Below are positions 17,761-25,880 of a stretch of DNA of 39,627 bases, one piece after another (position 1 is the first letter of the stretch; the number at the start of each line of letters is the position of its first letter). The stretch is from Bradyrhizobium sp. AUGA SZCCT0283 (GTDB lineage Bacteria > Pseudomonadota > Alphaproteobacteria > Rhizobiales > Xanthobacteraceae): the NCBI RefSeq assembly GCF_018130385.1, contig NZ_JAFCLU010000047.1, forward strand, positions 1 to 39,627, given 5' to 3'. The notes below the pieces were generated by a model. It did no database searches and was not told where the DNA came from. It saw only the letters and a list, made by a program, of their open reading frames with translations. A program made the translations under genes and the position numbers.

Positions 17761-18079
17761 GCGGCAGCGGAGCTGCCGAACTCTGGGATTTCGGCCGGCC
17801 ATCGAAGGCGAAAATTGAGTGTTAGGAAGGAAGCGGAAGTGCGCCTACGCTTGCACGCTGGAAGCGAGCGTTCTGATCTCGCTCGCACCCCGTCACATAG
17901 CTAGGCGGAGGGCCGGCTGAGCCCTAAGTGGCTAAATCCGCTTGCCATGGCGGGTTCCGTATCAAGTCGAAGGCAGTATTCCCACGGATTTCATAACCTC
18001 AGGCGCTTGTTCACGTTCGAAAAGTGCCAAAGGCGGGCGAGAGCTACTCGCTCCCGCTGCCGGATCAGTCGGGTGCCGT
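17761..18079. other. Intergenic stretch between convergent genes
   Basis: About 320 bp between convergent genes. It begins with a perfect 6-bp stem hairpin (17763-17777) without a T-tract, possibly a transcription end; nothing else was supported. Confidence 0.4.
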
Positions 18080-19105
18080 TCAATCCCGGTGCGCTGCTTC
18101 CCAATCTTTTGCAGCCTTCACCAGTTCTTCGAAAGCTGCGCCGCTTTCGAGCAGCGCACGTTTGAGCGCGGGTTCGAGCGGCTGTTCGGTGCCGGTATCG
18201 TCGAGCGGCATCTTGTCCTCGCGCACCGCCTTCATTAACCGGGCAATCTCGCCTGCCGCGTGGGCCGGTGTGTGCATCAGCACCAGCCGGTGCATCGGCA
18301 TCGGGTTGTTCGGCACGTGGCAATTATCGCATTGCGCGTCGCGCATCCGCAGCGCCAGCGTCCTGTAGGTGAAGTCGAGTTTTGGCAGATAAGGATTGTC
18401 TTGCCGGAACAAGCCGTCGAAGAGCGTCACGCTCGGCTGGATGCGTCCCTCCTTGTCCATCCACATCCACTTGCCATCGAATTTGGGCCATATCGGTTGC
18501 GTGGAGACAACAGGGCTGTCGCTGCCCCGTTCGGTAAATTGCCCGATGACGATCTTCGCGGTTTTCGGGTTGACCCAGAGCAGAACCGAATTCGCGGCCT
18601 GATAAACACCCCACTTCGTCTCTTGGTGCCAGAACGGATACGGAAACTGCCCGGGCGGCAACAGGTTGCGGAATCCTGCCCGCAGACGGATCAGGTACAA
18701 TCGCTCGCGCTCGACGTACTCGGTGCTGTACTCGCCGCTGTACATGAACAGCGAGAGGTAGAGGCCCGCAAGTACATCGGGCGCAAACTGCGTGAGATTG
18801 GTGTCCCTGAGCGCTGCCCCGGCGTCATGATTCCGGCGGCCCCAGAGGAGCCTCGGCGCGAGGCTGCGCCGCAGCGCGGAGTCGCCGAACAGGCCGCGCC
18901 GGCATCGGTCGAAGGCTGCCTGGTCCGAGGGTGAAGCAGGCGGACAGACTTGCTGCAACTCGAGTGCGACCTCGGAGGCCATCTGCGCGACCTGGTCAGC
19001 ACGGTCGGGCAGATCGTCGTCGATGTCAGCAGCGTCCGCGGCAAGAAAGGCGGCGAGCAGCAGCGCGCCGCCGGTTACCAGGCGCCTTGATATGGCGCCG
19101 AACAT
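18080..19105 (-). CDS. Periplasmic haem c protein, partner of the haloperoxidase-like gene
   Basis: A 341-aa exported protein (signal about 1-25, GGALLLAAFLAADA). It carries one haem-binding motif CDNCH at residues 259-263, followed by NPMPMHRLV, whose Met residues could be axial ligands. The N-terminal two thirds, rich in Trp and aromatic residues (LLWVNPKTAKIVIG, WPKFDGKWMWMDKEGRIQPS), is not a classical cytochrome c fold and I do not recognise a family. The ATG at 19105 is 4 nt from the stop of the upstream gene, so both are one operon. A redox role coupled to the PAP2/haloperoxidase-like protein is inferred from this context only. Confidence 0.7.
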   Translation of the reverse strand: MFGAISRRLVTGGALLLAAFLAADAADIDDDLPDRADQVAQMASEVALELQQVCPPASPSDQAAFDRCRRGLFGDSALRRSLAPRLLWGRRNHDAGAALRDTNLTQFAPDVLAGLYLSLFMYSGEYSTEYVERERLYLIRLRAGFRNLLPPGQFPYPFWHQETKWGVYQAANSVLLWVNPKTAKIVIGQFTERGSDSPVVSTQPIWPKFDGKWMWMDKEGRIQPSVTLFDGLFRQDNPYLPKLDFTYRTLALRMRDAQCDNCHVPNNPMPMHRLVLMHTPAHAAGEIARLMKAVREDKMPLDDTGTEQPLEPALKRALLESGAAFEELVKAAKDWEAAHRD

Positions 19106-19109
19106 GGGC

Positions 19110-20330
19110 CTACCGCACCGGCTTGATGTAATTTGCCACGAGATGGTCGGCGATCTTGCGACCCATCGCCTCTCCGACCTCCAGCGAATTGCGGAAATGA
19201 ATGCCGCCCCAGATGCGCACCTCTTTGTGCTCCTGGTCCATCTGCGCAAAGCTGGCGAATTTGCGTGAAAGGCGCGCGTCGGAAGTATCGGTCGCGACGA
19301 AGTCTTCCGTCCCGCTGCCGAAAACAGCTTCCAGAACGCCTCGCGCCGCACCCGCGTTGATCCCCGCCTGCGACGGGTATTCCGGATGCATCGGCGTGGT
19401 GTTCAGAGGCTGCCAGCCGGCGTCGCGTTCAGTGGCATCGTTGCCGTCCTGGTCGCCGTTGCGGATCGCGGTGATCGGACGCCAGAAATTGTATTGGAAT
19501 TTGGCGTCCCAATCGACGATGAAGCAATTGGCGAGAGCCATGGACATCAGTGCGAACACGCGCGCACTTTCTGCCACAGAGAGGCCGTGACGAGCGGAAG
19601 CCTGCCTGGCCGCCTGAAACCAGGCGGGCCCAAGGTTGGCCTGTGTCCAGAACCGAACGGCGTCGGACTGCGCGTCGGTCCGCTTCGTGCTTTTCACTCC
19701 GCCCATTTCCCGGGTTTCATTGTAATCGCGCGCGTAAAGAGCACTGTTGAGGGCCGGGGGCGGACCCGGACGGAACTGACTCGCGCTTTCCATGCCCCAC
19801 GGTTTTGCCGTCGCATATTGAGGGAAGAGCGGCGGCGTGGTCGGCACCCATACGCCAGGCGTGGTGAGCGGGCGGTATGTGTCGGGCATGTTTGTCGCGT
19901 CGCTCTGGCGTTCGGCGAAAATGGCGCCCGCGACTTTTTCGCCTAAATCAATACCCGCAACCCGTGCGGGGTTGTCCGGAATGGTTTTCATCGTCTCCGC
20001 GAAGGCTGCACCAATCCGCTCCTTCTGGCCGGGATATTGGCGCATGAGAATTTCGCGGGCAGCGGCAGCGGCCGCGGCCTCGGCCGAGGCGTTCGGGTCA
20101 CTTGGAAGCTCCGGCATGTAACGCGAATATCGGTTCTGCACCGAGTTGACCGCGTCGGACATGGACACGTTCACCAGGGCCATGCTGCGCGTCCACGGAT
20201 TACCGGCCACGTTGACCGCCTTCATCACGTCCATGGCGGTGTTGTTCCAGTCGGCGATGACGTCGGCGCGGACCAGTGTATTGCCAGAAATCAGGGCCAG
20301 GCCGACGATTGCAGCTTTCAGTACGTTCAT
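19110..20330 (-). CDS. Vanadium haloperoxidase/PAP2-like exported protein, variant active site
   Basis: A 406-aa protein with a signal peptide (MNVLKAAIVGLALISGNTLVRA). It has the layout of vanadium-dependent haloperoxidase-like PAP2 proteins: KFQYNFWRPITAIR (Lys277, Arg284), HPEYPS (315-320) and VRIWGGIHF (Arg372, His378). The first and third motifs keep the phosphate/vanadate-binding residues and the His that would bind vanadium. The second, normally PSGH, reads PSQAG, so the acid-base His is missing. Activity as a haloperoxidase or phosphatase is therefore uncertain. AAGGAGG stands 5 nt before the ATG at 20330. The next gene encodes an exported haem c protein. Confidence 0.82.
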   Translation of the reverse strand: MNVLKAAIVGLALISGNTLVRADVIADWNNTAMDVMKAVNVAGNPWTRSMALVNVSMSDAVNSVQNRYSRYMPELPSDPNASAEAAAAAAAREILMRQYPGQKERIGAAFAETMKTIPDNPARVAGIDLGEKVAGAIFAERQSDATNMPDTYRPLTTPGVWVPTTPPLFPQYATAKPWGMESASQFRPGPPPALNSALYARDYNETREMGGVKSTKRTDAQSDAVRFWTQANLGPAWFQAARQASARHGLSVAESARVFALMSMALANCFIVDWDAKFQYNFWRPITAIRNGDQDGNDATERDAGWQPLNTTPMHPEYPSQAGINAGAARGVLEAVFGSGTEDFVATDTSDARLSRKFASFAQMDQEHKEVRIWGGIHFRNSLEVGEAMGRKIADHLVANYIKPVR

Positions 20331-20514
20331 CGTTGCCTCCTTCGAAAAGTTGGATTTCCGAACGACTGCCAATGCGGTGTGAATGTACCTCCATAATCAT
20401 CTTGTCGTGCGCGGAGCCGCATCCGCGCCTCGTCACGCGAAAGCGTCGCCCAACTACCAAGGGTTCATTATCGCCAAGTAGGCCGATTGCTGCGGCGCTT
20501 AGCGAACGTCGAGC

Positions 20515-20727
20515 CTATCGCTCAGGCGTGTCCGTCGTCGAAGCTGATATCGCGGACCAGCGGTCGTCAAAACTCGCAGCCGGAAGATTGTTCCCGTCGA
20601 CCGCGACGCTGTTCAACAACCTCGTGCCGTCGGTCCAAGGCGAGTGCGACCTCATGGTGACTGCGGTTGCGGCGACAGCGAGCAGAGCGACAGCCACGAA
20701 CCCAGTAATCGTTCGATGCCTCGTCAT
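20515..20727 (-). CDS. Small exported protein, unknown function
   Basis: A 70-aa protein: N-terminal signal or anchor (TGFVAVALLAVAATAVTM, about 9-26), then a polar tail with DGTRLLNSVAVDGNNLPAASFDDRW. AGGAGG lies 5 nt before the ATG at 20727, a strong start signal. No family recognised. Confidence 0.6.
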   Translation of the reverse strand: MTRHRTITGFVAVALLAVAATAVTMRSHSPWTDGTRLLNSVAVDGNNLPAASFDDRWSAISASTTDTPER

Positions 20728-21309
20728 CAGCACCTCCTACTGTGGTCCCAAAGCCCCTTACTGTGGGTCACGGGAACTTCGCGAAGGTTCAACAGCAATG
20801 CGACAAGCATGGTTTGCGCGAATCCACAGACCGCCAACTGAGGTACTCCAAACTAGTTCGCAACGATCATCCGAGTTGCGGTAATTTGGCTGACCGTTGG
20901 CCGCTTGTTTCCGCGTAGCTGGCGGTTGGAATGGGCGGCCCCAGTTCAGCCCCTAGCCCCCCGCTGCTGGGGCCGCTTCTCTCCGGCCCACGAAATGAAA
21001 GAGGCCACCAACTGAGGGGCCTTACTGCACTCGTTCGGTGAATAGGACGCTTGGGGTTAAGCACGACATCCCACACTGTTTATACTGGCGATCGCCTGAA
21101 AGGGGCTTTGTCGAAACGCGAACAATTCTCCTTGCTGCAACCGAGCGACCGGCAGCTGCCTCGTCGAGCGGTGTGCACGCGATCGTGCGGTCGCGGTACC
21201 GAAACGCAACAGACGACTACAATCAGATTTCAGAATTAGAGTTGTAATTGGGGAACCGACCAGACTCAGGTTAGATTCCGCGGGCTTGGAAACTTTGGAG
21301 GGGGCTCCA
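20728..21309. other. Gene-free stretch with GC-rich hairpins
   Basis: About 580 bp. Around 20950-20975 a GCCCC...GGGGC hairpin and nearby GGCC-rich inverted segments occur, but no T-tract follows and no RNA family is recognised. No convincing gene was found. Confidence 0.4.
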
Positions 21310-21558
21310 ATGCCATACTTCAATTTTGATCTCGTCATCGGCGCGGAGTTCAAAAACCAGGGCGGCATGATCCTCGAAAATACAGAAAACGCGATCGATA
21401 AAGCTGACAGCCTCGCGAGCGAGCTTTGCATCGTTCGTCCTGAGCTGCGTTCCACGGGGTGTGCGGTGCGCGTCACCGATGGAGACAGTAACGAGTTCTA
21501 CCGTACTCCGCTCGACCCTGTCCCATCGTGGCTGAAATCGTCCCGTCGCGCACGATGA
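21310..21558 (+). CDS. DUF6894 family small protein
   Basis: An 82-aa protein beginning MPYFNFDLVIGAEFKNQGGM, with the layout of DUF6894 proteins: an N-terminal beta strand, a conserved acidic/Gly turn and a helix (AIDKADSLASEL) followed by VRVTDGDSNEFYRTPL. This family is abundant in Bradyrhizobium and has no known function. The ATG at 21310 is preceded by GGAGGGG. Confidence 0.75.
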   Translation: MPYFNFDLVIGAEFKNQGGMILENTENAIDKADSLASELCIVRPELRSTGCAVRVTDGDSNEFYRTPLDPVPSWLKSSRRAR

Positions 21559-21601
21559 GTGACCGTAAGCGCATGAGACCGAATTGGTCTGAAGGTGCAA
21601 A

Positions 21602-21877
21602 TTACGGCAAGGGCAAAAGTTCGGTTGGTAGCGATCTCTTACCCTTGGGGCAGCCCGTTCGGCCATTGAGGGACTGAATCGGAGCTGGAGACTCGTTGGA
21701 ATGGTTCGGATCAGATGCCGATAACTCGGTCGCGCTCATAAACTCGGTCACGGCAGCGTTCGATGACCATTCCACGTAACTAACAACGGCGAACGCAAGT
21801 GCGAGCAAGGTGAAAAGCACGCCCGCCACCGTGGTGCCTATTCCCAGCCAATGGATTTGGCTATTGAATAATGGCAT
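21602..21877 (-). CDS. Small single-helix membrane protein, unknown
   Basis: A 91-aa protein with one TM helix (GTTVAGVLFTLLALAFAVVSYVEW, about 14-37) and a polar, Ser/Pro-rich C-terminal tail. GGGAG lies about 8 nt before the ATG. No family recognised; possibly a real small gene convergent with the DUF6894 gene. Confidence 0.5.
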   Translation of the reverse strand: MPLFNSQIHWLGIGTTVAGVLFTLLALAFAVVSYVEWSSNAAVTEFMSATELSASDPNHSNESPAPIQSLNGRTGCPKGKRSLPTELLPLP

Positions 21878-22235
21878 CGCTCGTCTCCCGAAACGGGGTT
21901 TGCGACGGCCTTAAATCAATTCGCGATTTTCAAATGTGAACTGCCTCACGTCTCACGGTCACTTGATGCCGGGACAGAATGACGGACATGTTTCTGCTTG
22001 GACGGGTCCGTCGCACAATGAGAAATCATTTTGGGGGAGCAAGCTTAATGACAATGCTGATCGCTTGCGCGCCAGCCGGCGGATCGGACAGAGCCGCGAT
22101 GATGAACCCCCACGGCCCAAGACAATACGCGTGGTGGCGACGCCTAAGGATTTGACGCGGTCTGTTGGCGCAGCATGTTTGCAATGACGCTGCCACGCTG
22201 GTTCGGCAGATCCGTTTGACGAGGGGCAAGTGACG
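21878..22235. other. Gene-free stretch upstream of the GNAT gene
   Basis: About 360 bp without a supported gene, repeat or hairpin. The promoter of the GNAT gene should lie at its right end. Confidence 0.4.
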
Positions 22236-22685
22236 ATGAGTGCCGTTTACCGTCGAGCGATGCGCAAGGACGCAAGCCGTCTCTACGACATGCGGCGGCG
22301 ATCGATCCTTGAACTCGCGCCTCCAGCGATGCCCGTGGCCGAGGCAAAGGCGTGGGCGTCGCAGCTCACGCTCTCTGGAATGGAGCAAAAGCTGCGTGAG
22401 CTCGAAGTATGGGTTGCCGAGCGGGGCGGTATCGTCGCCGGATGGGGGGCCATTCGCGGCGATATGCTGGAGGGCCTGTATACGGCACCAGAATTTGCCG
22501 GGCAGGGCGTGGGCGCCGGATTGCTCGGTAGGCTCGAAGGGCTGATGCGCGACCGCAAGTTCCCTTCGGTGCGCCTTGAGGCAAGCTCAAACGCCCGCGG
22601 TTTTTACCTTCGTCGCGGCTACCGGCCAACCGGTCCGCAAACGGCGAAAGGCGCCTGGCCCATGGTGAAAGAACATCTCGCCTGA
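22236..22685 (+). CDS. GNAT-family N-acetyltransferase
   Basis: A 149-aa single-domain acetyltransferase. The acetyl-CoA pyrophosphate loop is LEGLYTAPEFAGQGVGAGLLGRLE (G-Q-G-V-G-A around residue 92), and the C-terminal SSNARGFYLRRGYRPTG is the typical beta-6/alpha-4 end. The acceptor substrate is unknown. GAGGGG is 9 nt before the ATG at 22236; an in-frame GTG at 22230 is too close to it. The 3' end runs into a 39-bp repeat shared with 7337-7375. Confidence 0.88.
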   Translation: MSAVYRRAMRKDASRLYDMRRRSILELAPPAMPVAEAKAWASQLTLSGMEQKLRELEVWVAERGGIVAGWGAIRGDMLEGLYTAPEFAGQGVGAGLLGRLEGLMRDRKFPSVRLEASSNARGFYLRRGYRPTGPQTAKGAWPMVKEHLA

Positions 22686-22714
22686 AAACGGGGGCGGGCG
22701 GAGAATAACTGCGT
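22676..22714 (+). repeat. 39-bp repeat, copy 2 (also at 7337-7375)
   Basis: Starts in the last codons of the GNAT gene and extends past its stop; 33 of 39 positions match the copy at 7337. Confidence 0.55.
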
Positions 22715-22848
22715 TGGACGGCGGCCTGGTTTTGGCGGCTGTTTAAACCGTTCGCGGCGCTTGATTTTCGCCCCGCGAGGGGCGACTTTGGCGCCCGCTC
22801 GGCTGGGCTTATCGGAGCCCTCGCAGCGAGTTGTCAGGAGGATATTGC

Positions 22849-23178
22849 GTGGCGGACCATCAGGTGCACGATTTGACCCCGGAAGACGTCTCCAAGGGGA
22901 TGGCGGAAGGGCGCTATCTTCTGGTCGACGTCCGCGAACCCAACGAGGTCGCGGTGGAAGCCTATCCGGACAGCGTGGTCGTTCCTCTCCAGACCTTCGA
23001 TCCGGCGGCCATTCCGGACCCGCAGGGAAAGCAGGTGGTTTTCGCCTGCCGTTCGGGCAAGCGCTCGGTGACGGCCTCGCTGGCGGCCCAGGCGGCGGGC
23101 CTTCCCTATGACAAGCATCTGGCCGGTGGCATCATCGGCTGGAAGGCTGCGGGACTGCCGACCAGAACCGGCGGCTGA
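22849..23178 (+). CDS. Rhodanese-domain protein
   Basis: A 109-aa single rhodanese domain: YLLVDVREPNEVAVEAYPDSVVVPL, then FACRSGKRSVTAS holding the active-site Cys loop (CRSGKR), ending HLAGGIIGWKAAGLP. It should transfer sulfane sulfur or carry a persulfide; partner unknown. AGGAGG 8 nt upstream supports the GTG start at 22849. It is followed after 8 nt by the aminotransferase gene, so the two are probably cotranscribed. Confidence 0.9.
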   Translation: MADHQVHDLTPEDVSKGMAEGRYLLVDVREPNEVAVEAYPDSVVVPLQTFDPAAIPDPQGKQVVFACRSGKRSVTASLAAQAAGLPYDKHLAGGIIGWKAAGLPTRTGG

Positions 23179-23186
23179 TCTCCACC

Positions 23187-24359
23187 ATGACATCCATGAA
23201 TAAGGTCTTTGCCGACCTTCCGGTCACCGTGTTCGAGGCGATGTCGCAGGCCGCCCGCGACAACAACGCCATCAATCTCGGCCAGGGCTTTCCCGACGAT
23301 CCCGGGCCGGAGGATATCCGCCGCGCCGCGGCCGATGCGACGGTGAACGGCTACAACCAATACCCGTCGATGATGGGTATTCCGGAACTGCGGCAGGCGA
23401 TCGCGGCCCATTACGGACGCTGGCACAAGCTCGCGCTCGATCCGATGACGGAAGTGATGGTGACCTCTGGCGGCACCGAGGCGCTGACGGCGTCCATCCT
23501 CGCCGTCGTCGAACCCGGCGACGAGGTGGTGGTGTTCCAGCCGGTCTATGACAGCTATCTGCCGATCATCCGCCAGGCCGGCGGCATTCCGCGCCTGTTG
23601 CGGCTGGAGCCGCCGGGCTGGCGGCTGACCGAAGAGATGCTGGCCAGCGTCTTCAATTCCAGGACCAAGGCGGTGCTGTTCAACAACCCGCTCAATCCGG
23701 CCGCGGTCGTCTATCCCCGCGAGGACCTCGAATTGCTGGCGCGGTTCTGCCAGCAGTTCGACACCATCGCGATCTGCGACGAGGTCTGGGAGCACGTGAT
23801 CTTCGACGGCCGCGAGCATATCCCGCTGATCACGATTCCGGGCATGCGCGACCGCACCATCAAGGTCGGAAGCGCGGGCAAGATCTTTTCGCTGACGGGA
23901 TGGAAGGTCGGCTTCGTCTGCGCCGCGCCGCCGCTGCTCAGGGTGGCTGCAAAGGTGCACCAGTTTCTGACCTTCACCACCGCGCCGAACCTGCAAGCCG
24001 CCGTCGCCTACGGCCTCGGCAAATCAGATGAATACTTTTACGACATGCGCAGGGAGCTGGCGCGGAGCAGGGACCGTTTGACGAAGGGATTGGAGAGCAT
24101 CGGCTTTCCCGTGCTGAAGTCGCAGGGCACTTATTTTCTCACCGTCGACCTGTCGCCGCTCGGTCTCAACGAAACCGACGTCGAGTTCTGCAAGCGCATC
24201 GTGACCGACTACAAAGTCGCAGCAATCCCGGTATCGGCGTTCTACGAGCAGGATGCGGTGACCTCGGTGGTGCGGTTCTGTTTTTCAAAGAAAGACGAAA
24301 CGCTGGACACCGCGCTGGAACGCCTGTCTGACGCGGTGCACGGCCGCCGCAAGAGGTAG
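23187..24359 (+). CDS. PLP-dependent class I/II aminotransferase
   Basis: A 390-aa fold-type I aminotransferase. Landmarks: INLGQGFPDDPGP near 30, YNQYPSMMGIPELRQAIA, VTSGGTEALTASILA (cofactor phosphate loop), FNNPLNPAAVVYPREDL, ICDEVWEHVIFDG, and SAGKIFSLTGWKVGF with PLP-binding Lys232. The pattern is close to the kynurenine/methionine aminotransferase group (YbdL-like); the true amino donor is not determined. It lies between the rhodanese and PotF-like genes with gaps of 8 and 3 nt, so a three-gene operon is likely. Confidence 0.9.
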   Translation: MTSMNKVFADLPVTVFEAMSQAARDNNAINLGQGFPDDPGPEDIRRAAADATVNGYNQYPSMMGIPELRQAIAAHYGRWHKLALDPMTEVMVTSGGTEALTASILAVVEPGDEVVVFQPVYDSYLPIIRQAGGIPRLLRLEPPGWRLTEEMLASVFNSRTKAVLFNNPLNPAAVVYPREDLELLARFCQQFDTIAICDEVWEHVIFDGREHIPLITIPGMRDRTIKVGSAGKIFSLTGWKVGFVCAAPPLLRVAAKVHQFLTFTTAPNLQAAVAYGLGKSDEYFYDMRRELARSRDRLTKGLESIGFPVLKSQGTYFLTVDLSPLGLNETDVEFCKRIVTDYKVAAIPVSAFYEQDAVTSVVRFCFSKKDETLDTALERLSDAVHGRRKR

Positions 24360-24362
24360 CAG

Positions 24363-25469
24363 ATGCGCGTTTCAATCCGAGGCTCGCTTTGCCTGATCGG
24401 TGTGATGACGGTCGCGCTGTCGCTCTCGCCCGCGCAGGCCGAGGAGCGCACCGTGAACTTCTACAACTGGTCCAACTATATGGCCCCGGGGGTGCTGGAG
24501 GATTTTACCAGGGAGACCGGCATCAAGGTGGTCTACGACACGTTCGACGCCAACGAGACGCTGGAGACGCGGCTCCTGGCGGGCAAGTCGGGCTACGACG
24601 TCGTGGTGCCAACCGGCTATTTCCTGCAGCGCCAGATCACGGCAAAGGTCTTCCTCAAGCTCGACAAGTCAAAACTGCCGAACCTCGCCAACGCCTGGCC
24701 GGTCGTGACCAGCCAGCTCGCGACCTACGATCCCGGCAATAATTACGCCGCCAATTACATGTGGGGCACCACGGGCATCGGCTACAACGTCAAGACCGTG
24801 CAGAAAATTCTGGGACCTGACGCCAGGATCGACAGCTGGGACATCGTCTTCAAGCCGGAGAACCTCGCAAAATTCAAGGACTGTGGCATCCACATGCTGG
24901 ATTCCGCCGACGACATCTTGCCCGCCGCGCTTGGCTATCTCGGCATCGATCCGAATTCGACCAGGCAGGCCGATCTGGAAAAGGCCGCCGATCTCGTCAG
25001 CAAGATCAGGCCCAATGTCCGCAAGTTTCATTCCTCGGAATATCTGGGCGCGCTGGCGTCGGGCGAAATCTGCTTTGTGGTGGGATGGTCCGGCGACATC
25101 ATGCAGGCGCGCAGCCGCGCGGCGGAAGCCAAGAACGATATCGAGATCGGCTACACCATCCCGAAAGAGGGCGCGCAGATGTTCTTCGACAATCTGGCGA
25201 TTCCTGCCGACGCGAAGAATGTCGCGGAGGCCTACGAGCTGATCAACTATCTCTACCGCCCGGACGTCGCGGCGAAAAATTCCGACTTCCTGTCCTACGC
25301 CAACGGCAATCTGGCGAGCCAGAAGCTGGTCGACCCGAAGATCCTCAACGACAGGAATATCTATCCGGACGAGGCGACGCAGAAAAAGCTGTTCGTCATC
25401 CAGGCCCGCGACCCCGCCACCCAGCGCATCATCAACCGGTTGTGGACCAAGGTGAAGACGGGGAAGTGA
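24363..25469 (+). CDS. PotF-like polyamine-binding periplasmic protein
   Basis: A 368-aa binding protein with a Sec signal (to about residue 26, AQAEE). The mature start RTVNFYNWSNYMAPGVLEDF, and the segments YDVVVPTGYFLQRQ and NYMWGTTGIGYN, are typical of spermidine/putrescine-binding proteins (PotD/PotF), which deliver polyamines to an ABC importer. No permease or ATPase gene is linked. It starts 3 nt after the aminotransferase stop; polyamine specificity is inferred. Confidence 0.9.
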   Translation: MRVSIRGSLCLIGVMTVALSLSPAQAEERTVNFYNWSNYMAPGVLEDFTRETGIKVVYDTFDANETLETRLLAGKSGYDVVVPTGYFLQRQITAKVFLKLDKSKLPNLANAWPVVTSQLATYDPGNNYAANYMWGTTGIGYNVKTVQKILGPDARIDSWDIVFKPENLAKFKDCGIHMLDSADDILPAALGYLGIDPNSTRQADLEKAADLVSKIRPNVRKFHSSEYLGALASGEICFVVGWSGDIMQARSRAAEAKNDIEIGYTIPKEGAQMFFDNLAIPADAKNVAEAYELINYLYRPDVAAKNSDFLSYANGNLASQKLVDPKILNDRNIYPDEATQKKLFVIQARDPATQRIINRLWTKVKTGK

Positions 25470-25477
25470 TTTCCGCC

Positions 25478-25557
25478 GTCATTCCGGGATGGTCCGAAGG
25501 ACCAGACCCGGAATCTCGAGATTCCGGGTTCGATGCTGCGCATCGCCCCGGAATGAC
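25478..25557. repeat. Long palindromic interspersed repeat (GTCATTCCGGG type)
   Basis: GTCATTCCGGG at the left and CCCCGGAATGAC at the right form the outer arms, with inner hairpins GGTCCGAAGGACC and GAATCTCGAGATTC. From memory this family is scattered in Bradyrhizobium and Rhodopseudomonas intergenic regions. It lies just after the PotF-like gene and may protect or end its transcript. Confidence 0.75.
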
Positions 25558-25642
25558 AGCGTTGTTGCTTGTCGCACGCTCCGAACAAACTCCTGTTGCC
25601 GGAACCGGAGCGAGAACCTATAGCTCCCTCCGGGAGCATCAC

Positions 25643-25756
25643 ATGACCAACATCCTCTCGTTCTTTTCAACGCGTACGCTGCTGCAGATCATCTTCATCC
25701 TGGGATCGGCCGTCGCGATGAAGGCATGGAGCCTCGGCTTGCTGTTCGGCGGATAG
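25643..25756 (+). CDS. 37-aa single-helix membrane peptide
   Basis: MTNILSFFSTRTLLQIIFIL and onward to LLFGG: a short polar start followed by one hydrophobic helix. It has a GGGAG about 6 nt before the ATG and lies alone between two long palindromic repeats. Short and unproven, but a plausible small membrane protein. Confidence 0.4.
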   Translation: MTNILSFFSTRTLLQIIFILGSAVAMKAWSLGLLFGG

Positions 25757-25778
25757 GGAAAGCCCGGCCTCTGCTTCC

Positions 25779-25860
25779 GTCATCGCGAGGAGCAAAGCGA
25801 CGAAGCGATCCATGTCTCCGCAAGCGGCGAGATGGATTGCTTCGCTTCGCTCGCAATGAC
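25779..25860. repeat. Long palindromic interspersed repeat (GTCATCGCGAGGAGC type)
   Basis: Left arm GTCATCGCGAGGAGCAAAGC pairs with right arm GCTTCGCTCGCAATGAC; inner CGAAGCGATCCAT pairs with ATGGATTGCTTCG. A common Bradyrhizobium-group intergenic repeat from memory, here at the 3' end of lpxXL. Confidence 0.75.
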
Positions 25861-25880
25861 GGGGAGGGACGGTTGCGGAC

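Noticed and set aside
20867..21076. 69-codon minus-strand frame in the gene-free stretch
   Set aside because: No ribosome binding site, odd composition and GGCC-rich DNA; not supported as a gene.
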